From contig CBDHFR010000003.1 in assembly GCA_965262665.1 (NCBI GenBank), positions 372,001 to 436,000 on the forward strand: a stretch of 64,000 nucleotides of DNA, given 5' to 3'. The translations under genes and the position numbers were made by a program. This document shows, piece by piece, positions 9,190-18,594 of this stretch (position 1 is its first letter; the number at the start of each line of letters is the position of its first letter). The notes under the pieces are model-generated. The model had not been told where the DNA came from and made no database searches. It worked only from the letters and a program-made list of their open reading frames with translations. This DNA is from CBDBND01 sp965262665. Lineage in GTDB: Bacteria; Pseudomonadota; Alphaproteobacteria; Rhodospirillales; Rhodospirillaceae.

Positions 9190-9335
9190 ATAGTGCAAAT
9201 TTAATAAGTCTTGAAACCGATGAATTTCATTTTCAAGCCGCCGTGGACATTATCTATTCAAAAGATTTGGAAATGACCAAACCGGCCCGTCAACTCAAGA
9301 AGAAGATTGAATCTTTTGTTCGGTCACTTGGATAG
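9190..9335 (+). pseudogene. 3' remnant of an unidentified gene cut by IS21
   Basis: Directly outside the IS21 end an open frame reads DEFHFQAAVDIIYSKDLEM, then TKPARQLKKKIESFVRSLG and TAG at 9333-9335. It has no start of its own and looks like the C-terminal 47 residues of a host gene whose 5' part was lost. I do not recognise the family. Bases 9336-9463 contain nothing I can assign. Confidence 0.4.
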
Positions 9336-9463
9336 AGAAGCAACTTTATGTAGGAACCTTGATAGTTAACTTGAGTGTATCTAGCAGGACTCACATAAAA
9401 CTTACTCACCTTCCTTTTAACCGCATACGCCGCCATACGTAGGAGATCTGTCAAAGATGACCC

Positions 9464-10450
9464 CTACTCGTTTCGTGTGGACGAATTTTCTTTTAGAGCG
9501 ATAGATCCTAGAAACTGTAAGTAATCGCTCACGCTTTGTTGCGGATTTTCATAAGTGACATTGTGCCCAACACCTCTGTAGATGACGACGCTTACGGCTG
9601 CATTGTGAAGGCGGCTACTAAACTCCTCGACTTGGCTTATGGGCAGGTTGCTATTGTTTTCACCCCACATCAGCAGTGTAGGCGCTGTGATGGTGTTAAG
9701 TTCCTCCGTCGTATAGCCGACGGTAAACTGCGCATTGCGGGCGATCTCCGACTCCCGTTGCCCTTCACGCATGTTGAACCGATACCACTGGTCCACGACT
9801 GTGTCGGGAATGCTCTCAGGATCACCGGAAACACCACGAAGAATGCGCTCTATCAATGATTTCGGAGTGTAGTAGGCAAGCACATCAATCCACCAGGCCA
9901 TTTGATATCTGTCGTTTGGCCCTCTGTTTGGGTTCTTTAGGCCACCAGAGTTGATTAGAGCGAGGCTGTTAACACGCTCAGGATGTGCGGCTGCAAATTT
10001 ATAAGACACCATTCCACCAATTGACGTGCCGGCGATGTGAAAGGCATCGATATTCAGTTGATCAACGAATTGCGTAAACAGCGAGACGGCTCGCTCGTTA
10101 GTGTAATCACCTGTCGGGTCAACACCGGTGAGTCCATGACTAGTCAGATCAAAACGTATAACGCGATGATTCTGAAGCAGTGCGGGCATCCATGCGTCCC
10201 ATTGAAAAGGGCTGCCCCAATGTCCATGGATCAATACGATAAGCTCGCTACGGCCTTCGTCACGGTAATGCACCCGAACACCATCAATCATCATGAATTC
10301 AGATGGCGGTGTACCATATTCTGCATCTAGAACCTCTGCGGGGATGTCCCGGTACTTCCACAATGTCAAGCCAATGCCAGCGATACCGACAAACACGGCC
10401 AGTGATAGAATGATCTTAATGAGTTTCCAGATAGCATTCACGTTCACCAC
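9464..10450 (-). CDS. Alpha/beta hydrolase with N-terminal membrane anchor
   Basis: 328 residues, apparently starting with GTG at 10450-10448. A hydrophobic segment (IIKIILSLAVFVGIAGIGL-like, residues about 8-28) should anchor it in the inner membrane with the catalytic domain outside. The oxyanion loop region reads VLIHGHWGSPFQWD, the nucleophile elbow is the canonical GTSIGG with Ser, and the catalytic His lies in GVGHNVTYENP. The acid residue is likely within LLMWGENNSNLP. It lies 38 bp downstream of the serine hydrolase gene and closes a three-gene minus-strand run with a solute-binding protein. Unlike three other alpha/beta hydrolases in this window, its nucleophile is intact. Confidence 0.85.
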   Translation of the reverse strand: MVNVNAIWKLIKIILSLAVFVGIAGIGLTLWKYRDIPAEVLDAEYGTPPSEFMMIDGVRVHYRDEGRSELIVLIHGHWGSPFQWDAWMPALLQNHRVIRFDLTSHGLTGVDPTGDYTNERAVSLFTQFVDQLNIDAFHIAGTSIGGMVSYKFAAAHPERVNSLALINSGGLKNPNRGPNDRYQMAWWIDVLAYYTPKSLIERILRGVSGDPESIPDTVVDQWYRFNMREGQRESEIARNAQFTVGYTTEELNTITAPTLLMWGENNSNLPISQVEEFSSRLHNAAVSVVIYRGVGHNVTYENPQQSVSDYLQFLGSIALKENSSTRNE

Positions 10451-10488
10451 CTATCGTTTTTTTCTCTTTTCGAAAAGACCACATGAAC

Positions 10489-11777
10489 CTAGTGCGGCTG
10501 CGGGATTGACACCCGCTGATCCTTGATTATGCCGCGTATGATTGTGTTGGGAAGGTAGGCATTGTCCCATTCGGAGTTTTCGCTGCGAGCCGGCGGAAGG
10601 CCAGTCCGCAGGACAACCAAATTCTGTGAGGGGATGATGTAAACCACCTGGTTGGCATTGCCGTCGAACAGATAGAGATCCTCGGCAAGATACGGCTCGC
10701 TGTGTAGAACTTTTGGCACAGGACGGTCTGGATTGGCGAAGCCGCGTCGATCCGCATAACGCCCCGCCACCCATATACTAAAGCCGTAGTAAGGGTTCCC
10801 CTTTGTTGGGGTGATCATTTCCTTCACATAGCCGTCGGGCAGAAGTTGGTTTCCCTTCCAAACACCGTCCTGGAGCATCAAAATTGCCAACCGAAGGAAG
10901 TTCTCGGCCGGCACCATCATGCAGCATCCGGAGTGTGCCATACCTTCCGGCCGGTTGACCCAAACCGTCCCACCCATTGCTCCTAATTTTCTGCCAAATT
11001 TCGGTACCGACGAACTCTGTGTAGCGCCTCCCTGTTGCGCGCTCAATTACGACGGATACCATTTCGCTGGCCGCGTTATTGTATTCGTAGCGCGTGCCCA
11101 GCTCGTCGATGACCGGGTAATCCGCAACGATGATCTCATCGTGTCGCGGATGCAAAAAGGTGCGGTTAATGACGTCATTTTGTCCAGCGGGCGGAAGTTG
11201 CGGCAGGAAACCGGCGCGCATGTCCAGCAAATGACGCACCAGAATTTTTTCTCGTAAAGGTATCGTCAGCCCATTCGGTGACAAAATCGGCAACCGGTTG
11301 GTCAAGAGAGGCAATGTCGCCCAGCAAGAGCGCGCGCCCGATTGCCATTGCCGTAACCTGTTTGGCCAAAGAGTGCGAGATGATGGGTGTCGACCTGGTG
11401 TGGTTACCAAAATAGGTTTCTCGTTCGATTTTCCCATTACGCCAGACAATGAACGCGTTCGAATTGTTAGTGGCGGCATAGGTTTCCGCGTCTTGCAACG
11501 CTGACTCCGAGATCGTTTGCTCTTGTGGAGCCGCGATGGGAAACGGCGACCAATCGTCAGAACCAAATATCGCTTCCTGATCGAAATAGATCTCATCCGC
11601 CGCCTTGCGGACCTTCGCTTTTTCCAGTCGCTCCAGATAGAGGGCTTCCTCTTCGGGTGAGAACATGAGCTGACCGAAATAAGGTCCATCTTCTTGTTGA
11701 ATTTGCGCTGGCGCCGGAAAAGTTGTCGCGCAACAACATAATATAAAAACACGAAGCAATTGAACCTGAGCGCTCAT
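10489..11777 (-). pseudogene. Serine hydrolase, beta-lactamase/PBP-like family, two frameshifts
   Basis: Three frames join into one exported protein of about 425 residues. Frame one (11777 to about 11250) has a signal peptide (VFILCCCATTFPAPAQ) and the catalytic SxxK motif as SLAK in ISHSLAKQVTAMAIG. Frame two (about 11250-10990) has the second motif as YNN in TRYEYNNAASEMV. Frame three (about 10990-10489) has the C-terminal domain (WVNRPEGMAHSGCCMMVPAE, YGFSIWVAGRYADRRGF). Both breaks sit in A-runs (plus-strand T6 at 11245-11250 and T4 at 10987-10990), and removing one base from each restores the frame. It is a paralogue of the protein at 18595-19863, but it keeps the catalytic residues that the latter lacks. 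Confidence 0.8.
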
Positions 11778-11836
11778 TTCAAGACCCTGCCTTAAGTTAA
11801 ACCGAGCAATTCTGTTGTATACCTACGCATCGTAGC

Positions 11837-13396
11837 TTAGGGCTCTAGGAGTACACTCTCAAATTTCAAACCTCCTGTTCCCATCCGAACGTTTCGTACT
11901 TGTGGGTTTGACGCTGAAAGATGCACCGTATTAGTCAACCAAATGGCCGGCGCTAAGTCTTTCATGCGAACCATGATCCCCTGCAGGATTTTATTCCTTT
12001 TTTCAGGATCCGACTCCCTGCGACTGGCTCGTATGACTTCCGTTGTTGCGTCGTCGCAGAAAAACGGCTGCGGCCTCAGGCATGAAAAGTACTCCAACGC
12101 TCGGCCCACATCCCGCATGGGTTCATTATTCCAGAGCAGCGAGAACGCGTCGTATTCGCCCCAATCATTACTCATGAAGCGGCGTAGAAACTCTGCTCCT
12201 GGGACGGCTCTGACTTTCGCTGCTATGCCTATGGCTGTCAGGTCCTGACCGACTTTCTGGTACGTCGCTTCCTGCCCCGACCCTTCCGCCTGTAATACGC
12301 CAATGGTGAGCGCAAAACCTTTGGGGTAACCAGCGACCGCAAGCAATCGGCGCGCTTCTTCCGGGTCATAGGGATATGGCTCTATATGAGGGTTGAATCC
12401 AACGGTTCCGTTCACTGCCCCCTGACTAGCGACATCCACCAATCCGCCAAAAATGTGTTTTGCGATACTCGGCCGGTCGACGGCGTAGTTCAGTGCTTGT
12501 CGAACGCTGGCCGAATTCAGGGGAGAGCTTTTTTGCCGCACATTGGGCAATGCAATGGATAATATCTGAGATACGGGATGCACCTGAACGCTGAAGCCCG
12601 CACTGCGTATGCCCTCAACCGAGTCTGGGTTGACGCCCCATATTAGGTCCAGTTCACCCGACATAAGGGCTTGCTCACGGGCCACCGTATTAGGCACTTC
12701 AACAAACATGAGCGTCTTGACGTCATTGGCGTTACGCCTGTCGTTCTCAAAGGCCTCAAATGTGGCGGAGCTCTTTCCCCTTCCCCACCGCGAAAAGGAA
12801 TAGGGTCCCGTGCCAACAGGAGCTAAGGCGTATTCTTCTGGACCAAGTACCGTCCATAAGCCTGGCTCTATCATCTTGATCAGACCAAGGCGGCGCGGAA
12901 GGATCGCATCCGGTTCGCGTGTCACGATTTCAATATCATGGTCCGAAACTGCGTGGACGCCGACAATGTTCTTTACTTCATTGGCGAGCAGAAAGCGCGA
13001 TGCTTCAGCGCTTTGTAAGTAGGAGATTGTGGCGACTACGGCCTGTGCATCAAACGGCGCACCGTTATGAAAACGAACGTCACGTTGCAAAGAGAAGGTC
13101 CATGTCGTCGGTTGCGTCTGGTGCCAACTACGGGCCAGAGCTGGGAGAACATCTCCGTTATCGGCCACTTCCGTCAAGCTGTCGTAAAAACTTCCCCAGA
13201 AGTGAGTCGATGGAGGTCCCATGGCCGTGAAGGGATTTCCAAGAGATGGTGGAATGTCAGTCAGGCCGAAGCGCAACATGCTAGGCTGCGCAAAGCACTG
13301 CCCAGCGCTCAAAAGGGCAATGAGAAAGGAAAATATGGAGACGCAGGACCTGTTACAAGTCTTCAGCAGCCAACTCTCGCAGTCAGGGAAAAACAT
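11837..13396 (-). CDS. ABC transporter substrate-binding protein, family 5 (peptide/opine/nickel type)
   Basis: About 519 residues from the ATG at 13396; an in-frame TTG 9 bp upstream is possible. A signal peptide (VSIFSFLIALLSAGQCFAQ) precedes the SBP_bac_5 fold: LARSWHQTQPTTWTFSLQ, RDVRFHNGAPFDAQAVVATI, VGTGPYSF, LSIALPNVRQKSSPLNSASV, VRQALNYAVDRPSIAKHIFG, ARRLLAVAGYPKGF. Such proteins bind oligopeptides or other solutes in the periplasm and deliver them to an ABC permease. No permease or ATPase gene is nearby, so its partner is elsewhere or it has another role. It leads a minus-strand run with a serine hydrolase and an alpha/beta hydrolase. A second member is at 27547-29111. Confidence 0.88.
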   Translation of the reverse strand: MFFPDCESWLLKTCNRSCVSIFSFLIALLSAGQCFAQPSMLRFGLTDIPPSLGNPFTAMGPPSTHFWGSFYDSLTEVADNGDVLPALARSWHQTQPTTWTFSLQRDVRFHNGAPFDAQAVVATISYLQSAEASRFLLANEVKNIVGVHAVSDHDIEIVTREPDAILPRRLGLIKMIEPGLWTVLGPEEYALAPVGTGPYSFSRWGRGKSSATFEAFENDRRNANDVKTLMFVEVPNTVAREQALMSGELDLIWGVNPDSVEGIRSAGFSVQVHPVSQILSIALPNVRQKSSPLNSASVRQALNYAVDRPSIAKHIFGGLVDVASQGAVNGTVGFNPHIEPYPYDPEEARRLLAVAGYPKGFALTIGVLQAEGSGQEATYQKVGQDLTAIGIAAKVRAVPGAEFLRRFMSNDWGEYDAFSLLWNNEPMRDVGRALEYFSCLRPQPFFCDDATTEVIRASRRESDPEKRNKILQGIMVRMKDLAPAIWLTNTVHLSASNPQVRNVRMGTGGLKFESVLLEP

Positions 13397-13429
13397 ATTT
13401 ACCAAGACTTTCTAAGCTCAACTTAGTCA

Positions 13430-13650
13430 TAGATTCATGTTGAATAGGGAAGTGTGACACATTCAAGTGCTCATGCGAAAACACTTGCGCAGATCATTGA
13501 ATTGTTCAACCACCGTAGACAAAGGAATTACCGTTCGTCCACTTTTGGCTATAAGCGGACTGCAGCCGGGCTCTGTAAGAACGTCTGCTTCTGACCCAAA
13601 GCGGACATAAAAATCGTCTGTTGCCGGTGTCCCGCCATCAACCACTTTTT
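13430..13650. other. Intergenic stretch with hairpin repeat
   Basis: No credible gene. A 24-bp hairpin at 13537-13560 (starting GTCCACTTTTGGCTATAAGC) recurs at 21969-21992, and a related half (GACCCAAAGCGGACAT) lies at about 13593-13608. Small ORFs over such repeats are usually spurious. Confidence 0.5.
13537..13560. repeat. Dispersed hairpin repeat, GTCC...GGAC type
   Basis: GTCC-ACTTTTGGCTATAAGC-GGAC can fold on itself (GTCC/GGAC plus inner pairing). Nearly the same 24 bases occur at 21969-21992. Sequences of this form are common as intergenic repeats in alphaproteobacterial genomes (general knowledge; not checked here). Confidence 0.55.
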
Positions 13651-13812
13651 TTATTTGAACTCATGATCTTCAGCGCCCTGGAATGTCACAGTGAGGTACA
13701 TGACGGGCACACGGCGAGGCCCAGACGTGAAGTGGTGTAGAATACGTCCGTCCAAGAAGACCCCTTCGCCGGTGGATAGGCGACAAGCCTCTCCATCCTG
13801 CCCGGCCACTTC
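13651..13812 (-). pseudogene. Cupin-like C-terminal remnant
   Basis: A 53-codon open frame ends with TAA at 13651-13653 and has no start codon before the upstream stop at 13813. It encodes EACRLSTGEGVFLDGRILHH and then FTSGPRRVPVMYLTVTFQG, which resembles the second half of a cupin barrel (Gly-rich turn, then a His pair and a beta strand). It looks like the tail of a gene whose 5' part is gone. Confidence in the family is modest because it rests on one motif. Confidence 0.35.
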
Positions 13813-13815
13813 TCA

Positions 13816-14155
13816 ATGACCTTGGGTAGACAAAGTTGTATGTACCAATTGCGACAAATTTTCTACTTCACCATAAAAATCCAAAATCCTTATGTGTATT
13901 TAAAAAACAAATTTGCTTCGCATTCTTTATTGCTGCCATCTGAAGACCATGCAGTGGTGAGCACCCAAAATTGGGCGTGCAGTGTGTATAATTCCTGCGG
14001 TCAATACATCATTATTCACCGCAACTTGAACATGTTAGTTAACAGCATTGGGTTTTCGACAACACTGCTCGCATGTTCACCTTATGGGATATACTAATTT
14101 CTTGCGTTCGGGGGCGCGGCCAACGATGCGTCACAATCTAGGAGAGATACACTAA
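13816..14155. other. AT-rich leader region of the second TonB receptor
   Basis: 340 bp without a gene. It is noticeably AT-rich against its surroundings, and an inverted pair TGAACATG / CATGTTCA lies about 45 bp apart between roughly 14025 and 14080. A TATACT box at 14090-14095 could be a -10 element, but no convincing -35 sits at the right spacing. It lies between divergent transcription units (solute-binding protein leftward, TonB receptor rightward), so it probably holds their promoters. Confidence 0.4.
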
Positions 14156-16549
14156 ATGAAACGGACTTCAGCCCTTGCGGCGACCACTGCTCTTGTCACG
14201 ACACTCATGCTGCCAGATGCGGCTGTAATGGCTCAAAACCTCGCACTTGAAGAAATCGTGGTTACGGCGCGTAAGCGCGACGAGTCAATTCAAGATATCC
14301 CGCTGAGCGTCACGGCTTTCAGTGCCTCGCAGCTCCGAAACCAGGCGATCACCGATGTCGAAGATGTTCTTCAGTTCGTCCCCGGGGTGCACATGAGCAA
14401 CCACACCGCCAATCGCAACAATCCGGCGATCCGGTTCCGCGCCATCGACCCGCCCTCGAGTGTGCGCAGCGCGCAGACATCGTCGGCGTTTATGGATGGC
14501 GTTTATCTGCCAACTGGTAGCCAGTGGGTGTCCATGAACGACATCGAGCGCGTGGAGGTGGTGAAAGGCCCCCAGAGCGCCTTCTTCGGCCGGGCCACTT
14601 TCGGCGGTGCGATCAATTTCATCAGCAAGACACCGGAGGATGAGTGGGGCGCGGATGTTTCAATGATCCTCGGCGATAATAAACGCGCGGACCTGTGGGT
14701 CAGCGGCGAAGGCCCGCTTGTTGAAGACAAGTTGTACATCCGGGCGTCCGGCCGGTATTACACCTACGACGGCGCCTGGAAAAACGAGCACCCCTCCGGC
14801 GGTGACCTGGGTGCTCAGCAGACGAGTGAAGGCAGCGTGTCCCTGTATGCCACGCCGACGGAAGATCTCACCATCAAGTTGCGATATGTGCATTCCGTCC
14901 TCGACGACGGGCTGGCCGTCCAGTTTCTGGCCAAGGGCGAGAGCAACAATTGCGGACCGTTTGGCACCGGGACCGCCACGTATTACTGCGGGACGCTGAC
15001 CCGCGACCTGATCACCAACGGCACATCGATCGACACATCGCCCCTGGAGGACACGACGTTTAAGGACGACTTGGGCCTCGATCGCAAATTCGACTTCGGC
15101 AGTATGAATATTGATTGGGACATCGGCGGCTACACATTGAGCTCAGTGACCGGCATTTACAGCGAGAGCACGCAAGAATTGCGCGAGCTCCTCACCGACG
15201 AGATCATGGTCTTCCTGCAATGGAAGGATGACTCGTTTTCCCAGGAGTTCCGTCTGACCTCACCCCAGGATGACCGGCTGCGTTGGATGGTGGGCGCCTA
15301 TTATCTCGACCTGACGTACAACAAGGATGCTCAATCCGGCTTCCCCTGCCCGGGCAATGGACCCTTCTGCGCCGACCCGACCATGGGCTTTGCACAGAGT
15401 GGAAGAGGCGGCCGCGGCCTGTTCGGAGTCAATCCAGGGGTCACTGATAAGGTCGAAAACAAGGCGCTATTCGGCAGCTTGTCCTATGACATTACCGAGC
15501 AGCTTACGATTAGTGCGGAGTTTCGGTATGAAGAGGAAAAGCTTGAGAACGGCTCCTCTGTGACTCAGGAGGCCATGCCGCTTGATCCGAATGATCCCAT
15601 CGTTACGGCACAGCCCTTTGGCGGCGCCGAGGTCCAACTGGCCGCCAAATTCAAAGCAGAGCTGCCGCGTGTGATCCTAGATTACAAAATGACCGACGAC
15701 ACCCTGATGTATGCAAGCTATTCAAAGGGCAACAACCCGGGTGGCTTCAACCCTGAGGTTGTTCAAATGGAGCCCACCGTTGCGTTCCCGGCCTTTTTCG
15801 CTGCAGAAGGCATCGGGTACGAAGTCAAGCAGGCAGGGCTTGATGCCTACGAGTTCGGGGCCAAGCACACCCTCGCCGACGGCAGAGGGTACATAAACGG
15901 GGCTTTCTATTTTATGGAATGGACCAACCAGCGCTTCCGGGGCTTTACGAGAGACGTGGACAGCAACGGTGATGGTGTTTTCATTCAGGGGTCTGACCGG
16001 CTCGGTGCACAGATTGACTATAACGCGAACGGCAGTACCGACATCATCGGTTTTGAGCTGGCGGGGAGCTATGCGCTCTCCGAAAACTGGCTCGCGACCG
16101 CGTCCTATAACTACAATGATAGCGACATCAAGGTGTACGAGGACGCCGTCAATAGGCGGGTCTACGGCGACGGCGATGCAAGTGGCTTTGACGTGGCGCG
16201 CTCACCGAAGCATGCCGCGACGTTTGCTCTGGACTTCAACATGCCTGCCGACACTATCTTCGGTCAGGACGGCGAGTGGTTCGCGCGCTGGGACGCCTGG
16301 TATCAGTCGTCAACCTTTAACTGGGTGGTCAACCTGGCCAAAACACAGTCTGCGGTGCTGCACAATCTTCGCGGCGGCTGGCAAAATGATCGCTATAGCA
16401 TCATGGCCTGGGTTGAGAACGTGGCCGATAGCGACAAAGTGCTGTCATCGCAGCGCACCACGGGCAGTTTTTTGACGGGCACACTGGGTTACCAATTTAC
16501 GCTGCCGGAGCCGCGCACCTTCGGCGTGACGTTGACCGCGAGTTTCTAG
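14156..16549 (+). CDS. TonB-dependent outer-membrane receptor
   Basis: 797 residues. The ATG at 14156 has AGGAGAG about 11 bp upstream. The signal peptide ends around AAVMAQ, followed by the TonB box LEEIVVTARKRDESIQDIP and the plug (VEDVLQFVPGVHMSNH, SSAFMDGVYLPTGSQ, IERVEVVKGPQSAFFGRAT). The beta-barrel ends FGVTLTASF with the C-terminal Phe expected for outer-membrane assembly. It probably brings the substrate of the downstream DUF1838/DUF3604/GMC gene set into the periplasm (inference from order). A Cys-containing loop (SGFPCPGNGPFCADP) in the barrel is unusual and may form an extracellular disulfide. Confidence 0.93.
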   Translation: MKRTSALAATTALVTTLMLPDAAVMAQNLALEEIVVTARKRDESIQDIPLSVTAFSASQLRNQAITDVEDVLQFVPGVHMSNHTANRNNPAIRFRAIDPPSSVRSAQTSSAFMDGVYLPTGSQWVSMNDIERVEVVKGPQSAFFGRATFGGAINFISKTPEDEWGADVSMILGDNKRADLWVSGEGPLVEDKLYIRASGRYYTYDGAWKNEHPSGGDLGAQQTSEGSVSLYATPTEDLTIKLRYVHSVLDDGLAVQFLAKGESNNCGPFGTGTATYYCGTLTRDLITNGTSIDTSPLEDTTFKDDLGLDRKFDFGSMNIDWDIGGYTLSSVTGIYSESTQELRELLTDEIMVFLQWKDDSFSQEFRLTSPQDDRLRWMVGAYYLDLTYNKDAQSGFPCPGNGPFCADPTMGFAQSGRGGRGLFGVNPGVTDKVENKALFGSLSYDITEQLTISAEFRYEEEKLENGSSVTQEAMPLDPNDPIVTAQPFGGAEVQLAAKFKAELPRVILDYKMTDDTLMYASYSKGNNPGGFNPEVVQMEPTVAFPAFFAAEGIGYEVKQAGLDAYEFGAKHTLADGRGYINGAFYFMEWTNQRFRGFTRDVDSNGDGVFIQGSDRLGAQIDYNANGSTDIIGFELAGSYALSENWLATASYNYNDSDIKVYEDAVNRRVYGDGDASGFDVARSPKHAATFALDFNMPADTIFGQDGEWFARWDAWYQSSTFNWVVNLAKTQSAVLHNLRGGWQNDRYSIMAWVENVADSDKVLSSQRTTGSFLTGTLGYQFTLPEPRTFGVTLTASF

Positions 16550-16575
16550 AACGGTCTACGAAAATTTGGAGTAGT

Positions 16576-16604
16576 GGTGTGGAAGGGACCGCCCCTTCCA
16601 CACC
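16576..16604 (+). terminator. Strong hairpin after the TonB receptor
   Basis: A perfect 12-bp stem (GGTGTGGAAGGG pairing with CCCTTCCACACC) with a 5-base loop lies 27 bp after the receptor stop. No T-run follows, so it may be a processing or mRNA-stabilising hairpin between the receptor and downstream genes rather than a classic terminator. Confidence 0.5.
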
Positions 16605-16700
16605 TGCCTCCACCGGCCACGTCGGATTGAAGAAAGACGCTGCGATTCAAGACGCTGCCTGTCACCTCGGCCGACAGATGTCTAGAAGGGCACTCAAGGT

Positions 16701-17624
16701 ATGAGGAATTGCCGAACCCCAAAGTCTTTAAGCCGGCGCGTTTTTGGGGCGTTAACTTTCGCTGGATCCGCTATTGCCGGCGTTGCCGGACAAGCCCCTG
16801 CCCAGACTCATAACAGTGGCGCGCTCAACAGTGACGTCGAACTTGTAAGGGCGTTGAGAAAGATGCGGTCCAATACGAACGGCAGTCTCAGAAGCGGCTG
16901 GCTTGAGGCCAAGCGATTTTCATACATTGACGGAGAGTTCACGCCACTGCTCATCCTCTTGGCGGGGACCATTAGCACCTCGCGTGACAATGGTGATGGC
17001 ACGTTCGACATAAATCTTGTTGAGACCACGTACTACCTTGACGTCGAGACAGGGGCGTTGCTGGGCACGTTGGTCATGCCTGGAACCGGAAAGAGGGTAA
17101 AGGTTCCACTCTATCGTTCTGGTCCGGCTGTTGTAACGATTGGCACAAAAACAGACGATACCGAGGTCTCGACAGGTGGTGCAGGTGTGGTAAGTGAAGG
17201 CGGCGAAGACGCAACTGGGGTGTTCGCGCCCAAAGGAGACGTCAAGCTTGAACGATCTGTCGGACCTGCTGTGATTGACGGCAATACGGTTTGGATACAA
17301 ACCGAGGAATATGGCCGCGTTTTTCCATCAGATCCAAAACTAGCCCGGGGTTTCTATAAGGAGTCCGCCATTTGGCAGGGTGAGCGGGATGAGCTTCTTG
17401 ATCCTAGTGTCACCGCTGCCTCAGCAAAGCTCTCATACACTGCGGCATCCAGTTGGCGTCCCTGGATGGAAATGGGAGATGTAAAAGGACACACCATGTC
17501 GAGTGGTATCGGTGCGACGTGTGATAGGCTGCAGGACATGCCAGAGGAATGGTTGCGTCTTACGAGAATTCATCACCCAGATATTCTGGATAATCCCGAA
17601 GGCGTTTTAAAGGGCGAAACTTGA
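16701..17624 (+). CDS. DUF1838 family protein with twin-arginine leader
   Basis: 307 residues starting MRNCRTPKSLSRRVFGALTF. The SRRVFG sequence plus the hydrophobic stretch to VAGQAPAQ indicates Tat export to the periplasm. The DUF1838 core is seen as a beta-rich region: GWLEAKRFSYIDGEFTPLL, NLVETTYYLDVETGALLGTL, SSWRPWMEMGDVKGHTMSSG, ending TRIHHPDILDNPEGVLKGE. The family has no established biochemical role that I can state. The position directly behind a TonB receptor and before a second DUF1838 gene suggests action on the imported compound. The two neighbours are divergent in sequence, so they may form a heteromer or act in sequence. Confidence 0.75.
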   Translation: MRNCRTPKSLSRRVFGALTFAGSAIAGVAGQAPAQTHNSGALNSDVELVRALRKMRSNTNGSLRSGWLEAKRFSYIDGEFTPLLILLAGTISTSRDNGDGTFDINLVETTYYLDVETGALLGTLVMPGTGKRVKVPLYRSGPAVVTIGTKTDDTEVSTGGAGVVSEGGEDATGVFAPKGDVKLERSVGPAVIDGNTVWIQTEEYGRVFPSDPKLARGFYKESAIWQGERDELLDPSVTAASAKLSYTAASSWRPWMEMGDVKGHTMSSGIGATCDRLQDMPEEWLRLTRIHHPDILDNPEGVLKGET

Positions 17625-17692
17625 AGCGGATGAAGACACGCTCCTTATTTGTTGTTGCTCTACTTGCCATTTGAGATCTAGGGGGATCGCAT

Positions 17693-18565
17693 ATGTTTTC
17701 GCGACGTAACTTTGTGACATCGACCGCTGCAGCAGGGGCAATAACTGGGGCAGGGCGCGCGCAGGCGCAAAGCCTTGTTTCGATGTCGCCGCCGGTCAGC
17801 CAAGTTGAATCCCAGTTTCTGTACTTCGACGATCCGGTGGAGGAATTCCGCGCGCACATGCGCATCGAGCGCGATCTGGCAGAGGAACAGGGCGAAACCA
17901 TCACCTGGTATCACTGGATGGTGTTCGTCATTCCCGGCGGCCGCCGTCCCGAGCCACTGATGCGCTACGAGGGTATTGAGTACAGTTATTATCGCAATCT
18001 CGGGAACGACACCTACCGCATCCACGCGCACAATCTGTCGTTCCCGCGCGATCTGAAAACCAACAAATTCACGGACACGGTGGTCAACCCGATCACCGGC
18101 GAAACCGTCGAGGCTCCGGTATCGCTGCTGCTGACCGATCCGGGGACCATTGCCAGCCCGATTGGGTTCCGCAACATCTCTGGCGACGGCACGCCACAGG
18201 ACGTCTACCGGCAGTTTCGGATAGAAGATAACTTAATTAAGCTCGACAGCGTTCGCAGTGCGCCCCCCGATTGGCCGGCAGCCCATATCGAAAATTCTTG
18301 TCAGTGGGTGGATGTCGACTTGTTTGCCAACGAGACAATCACGTCGCTGCCGGTGCACTTCTGCGGGCACTATGCGTTTGAGAACTATCCATGGCTCAAC
18401 ATGCCCGAAGGGAAGGGCCATTTGTCAGGGTTCTGGGACGGTAAGAAACTGAATTCACCGGCCGATATTCCCCGCGAGATGCTCGATCGCTTGGAGCGCG
18501 AATATCCTGAGCTTCTTGAACCCCGTTGGAGTGATTTTGACAAGCCGGTTCCGTTCGAAATCTAG
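17693..18565 (+). CDS. DUF1838 family protein with twin-arginine leader (second copy)
   Basis: 290 residues with a Tat leader (MFSRRNFVTSTAAAGAITGA, ending AQAQ). Family features include ITWYHWMVFVIPGGRRPEPL, MRYEGIEYSYYRNLGNDTYR and FTDTVVNPITGETVEAPVSL, plus the C-terminal YPWLNMPEGKGHLSGFWDGK. It starts 68 bp after the first DUF1838 gene and is followed 29 bp later by the serine-hydrolase-like gene, so the genes are probably co-transcribed. The sequence is complete. Function is unknown; exported, probably soluble. Confidence 0.75.
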   Translation: MFSRRNFVTSTAAAGAITGAGRAQAQSLVSMSPPVSQVESQFLYFDDPVEEFRAHMRIERDLAEEQGETITWYHWMVFVIPGGRRPEPLMRYEGIEYSYYRNLGNDTYRIHAHNLSFPRDLKTNKFTDTVVNPITGETVEAPVSLLLTDPGTIASPIGFRNISGDGTPQDVYRQFRIEDNLIKLDSVRSAPPDWPAAHIENSCQWVDVDLFANETITSLPVHFCGHYAFENYPWLNMPEGKGHLSGFWDGKKLNSPADIPREMLDRLEREYPELLEPRWSDFDKPVPFEI

Positions 18566-18594
18566 ACCAAATTCTGAAGGAGAATGTACTCGCC

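Noticed and set aside
13463..13645. 60-residue minus-strand ORF
   Set aside because: It is produced by reading through the hairpin repeats (peptides of the VRFGSEADV type are typical artefacts of such repeats) and has no ribosome-binding site.
14067..14095. Sigma-70 promoter for the second TonB receptor
   Set aside because: TATACT at 14090 is a fair -10, but no acceptable -35 lies 16-18 bp upstream, so I did not call it.
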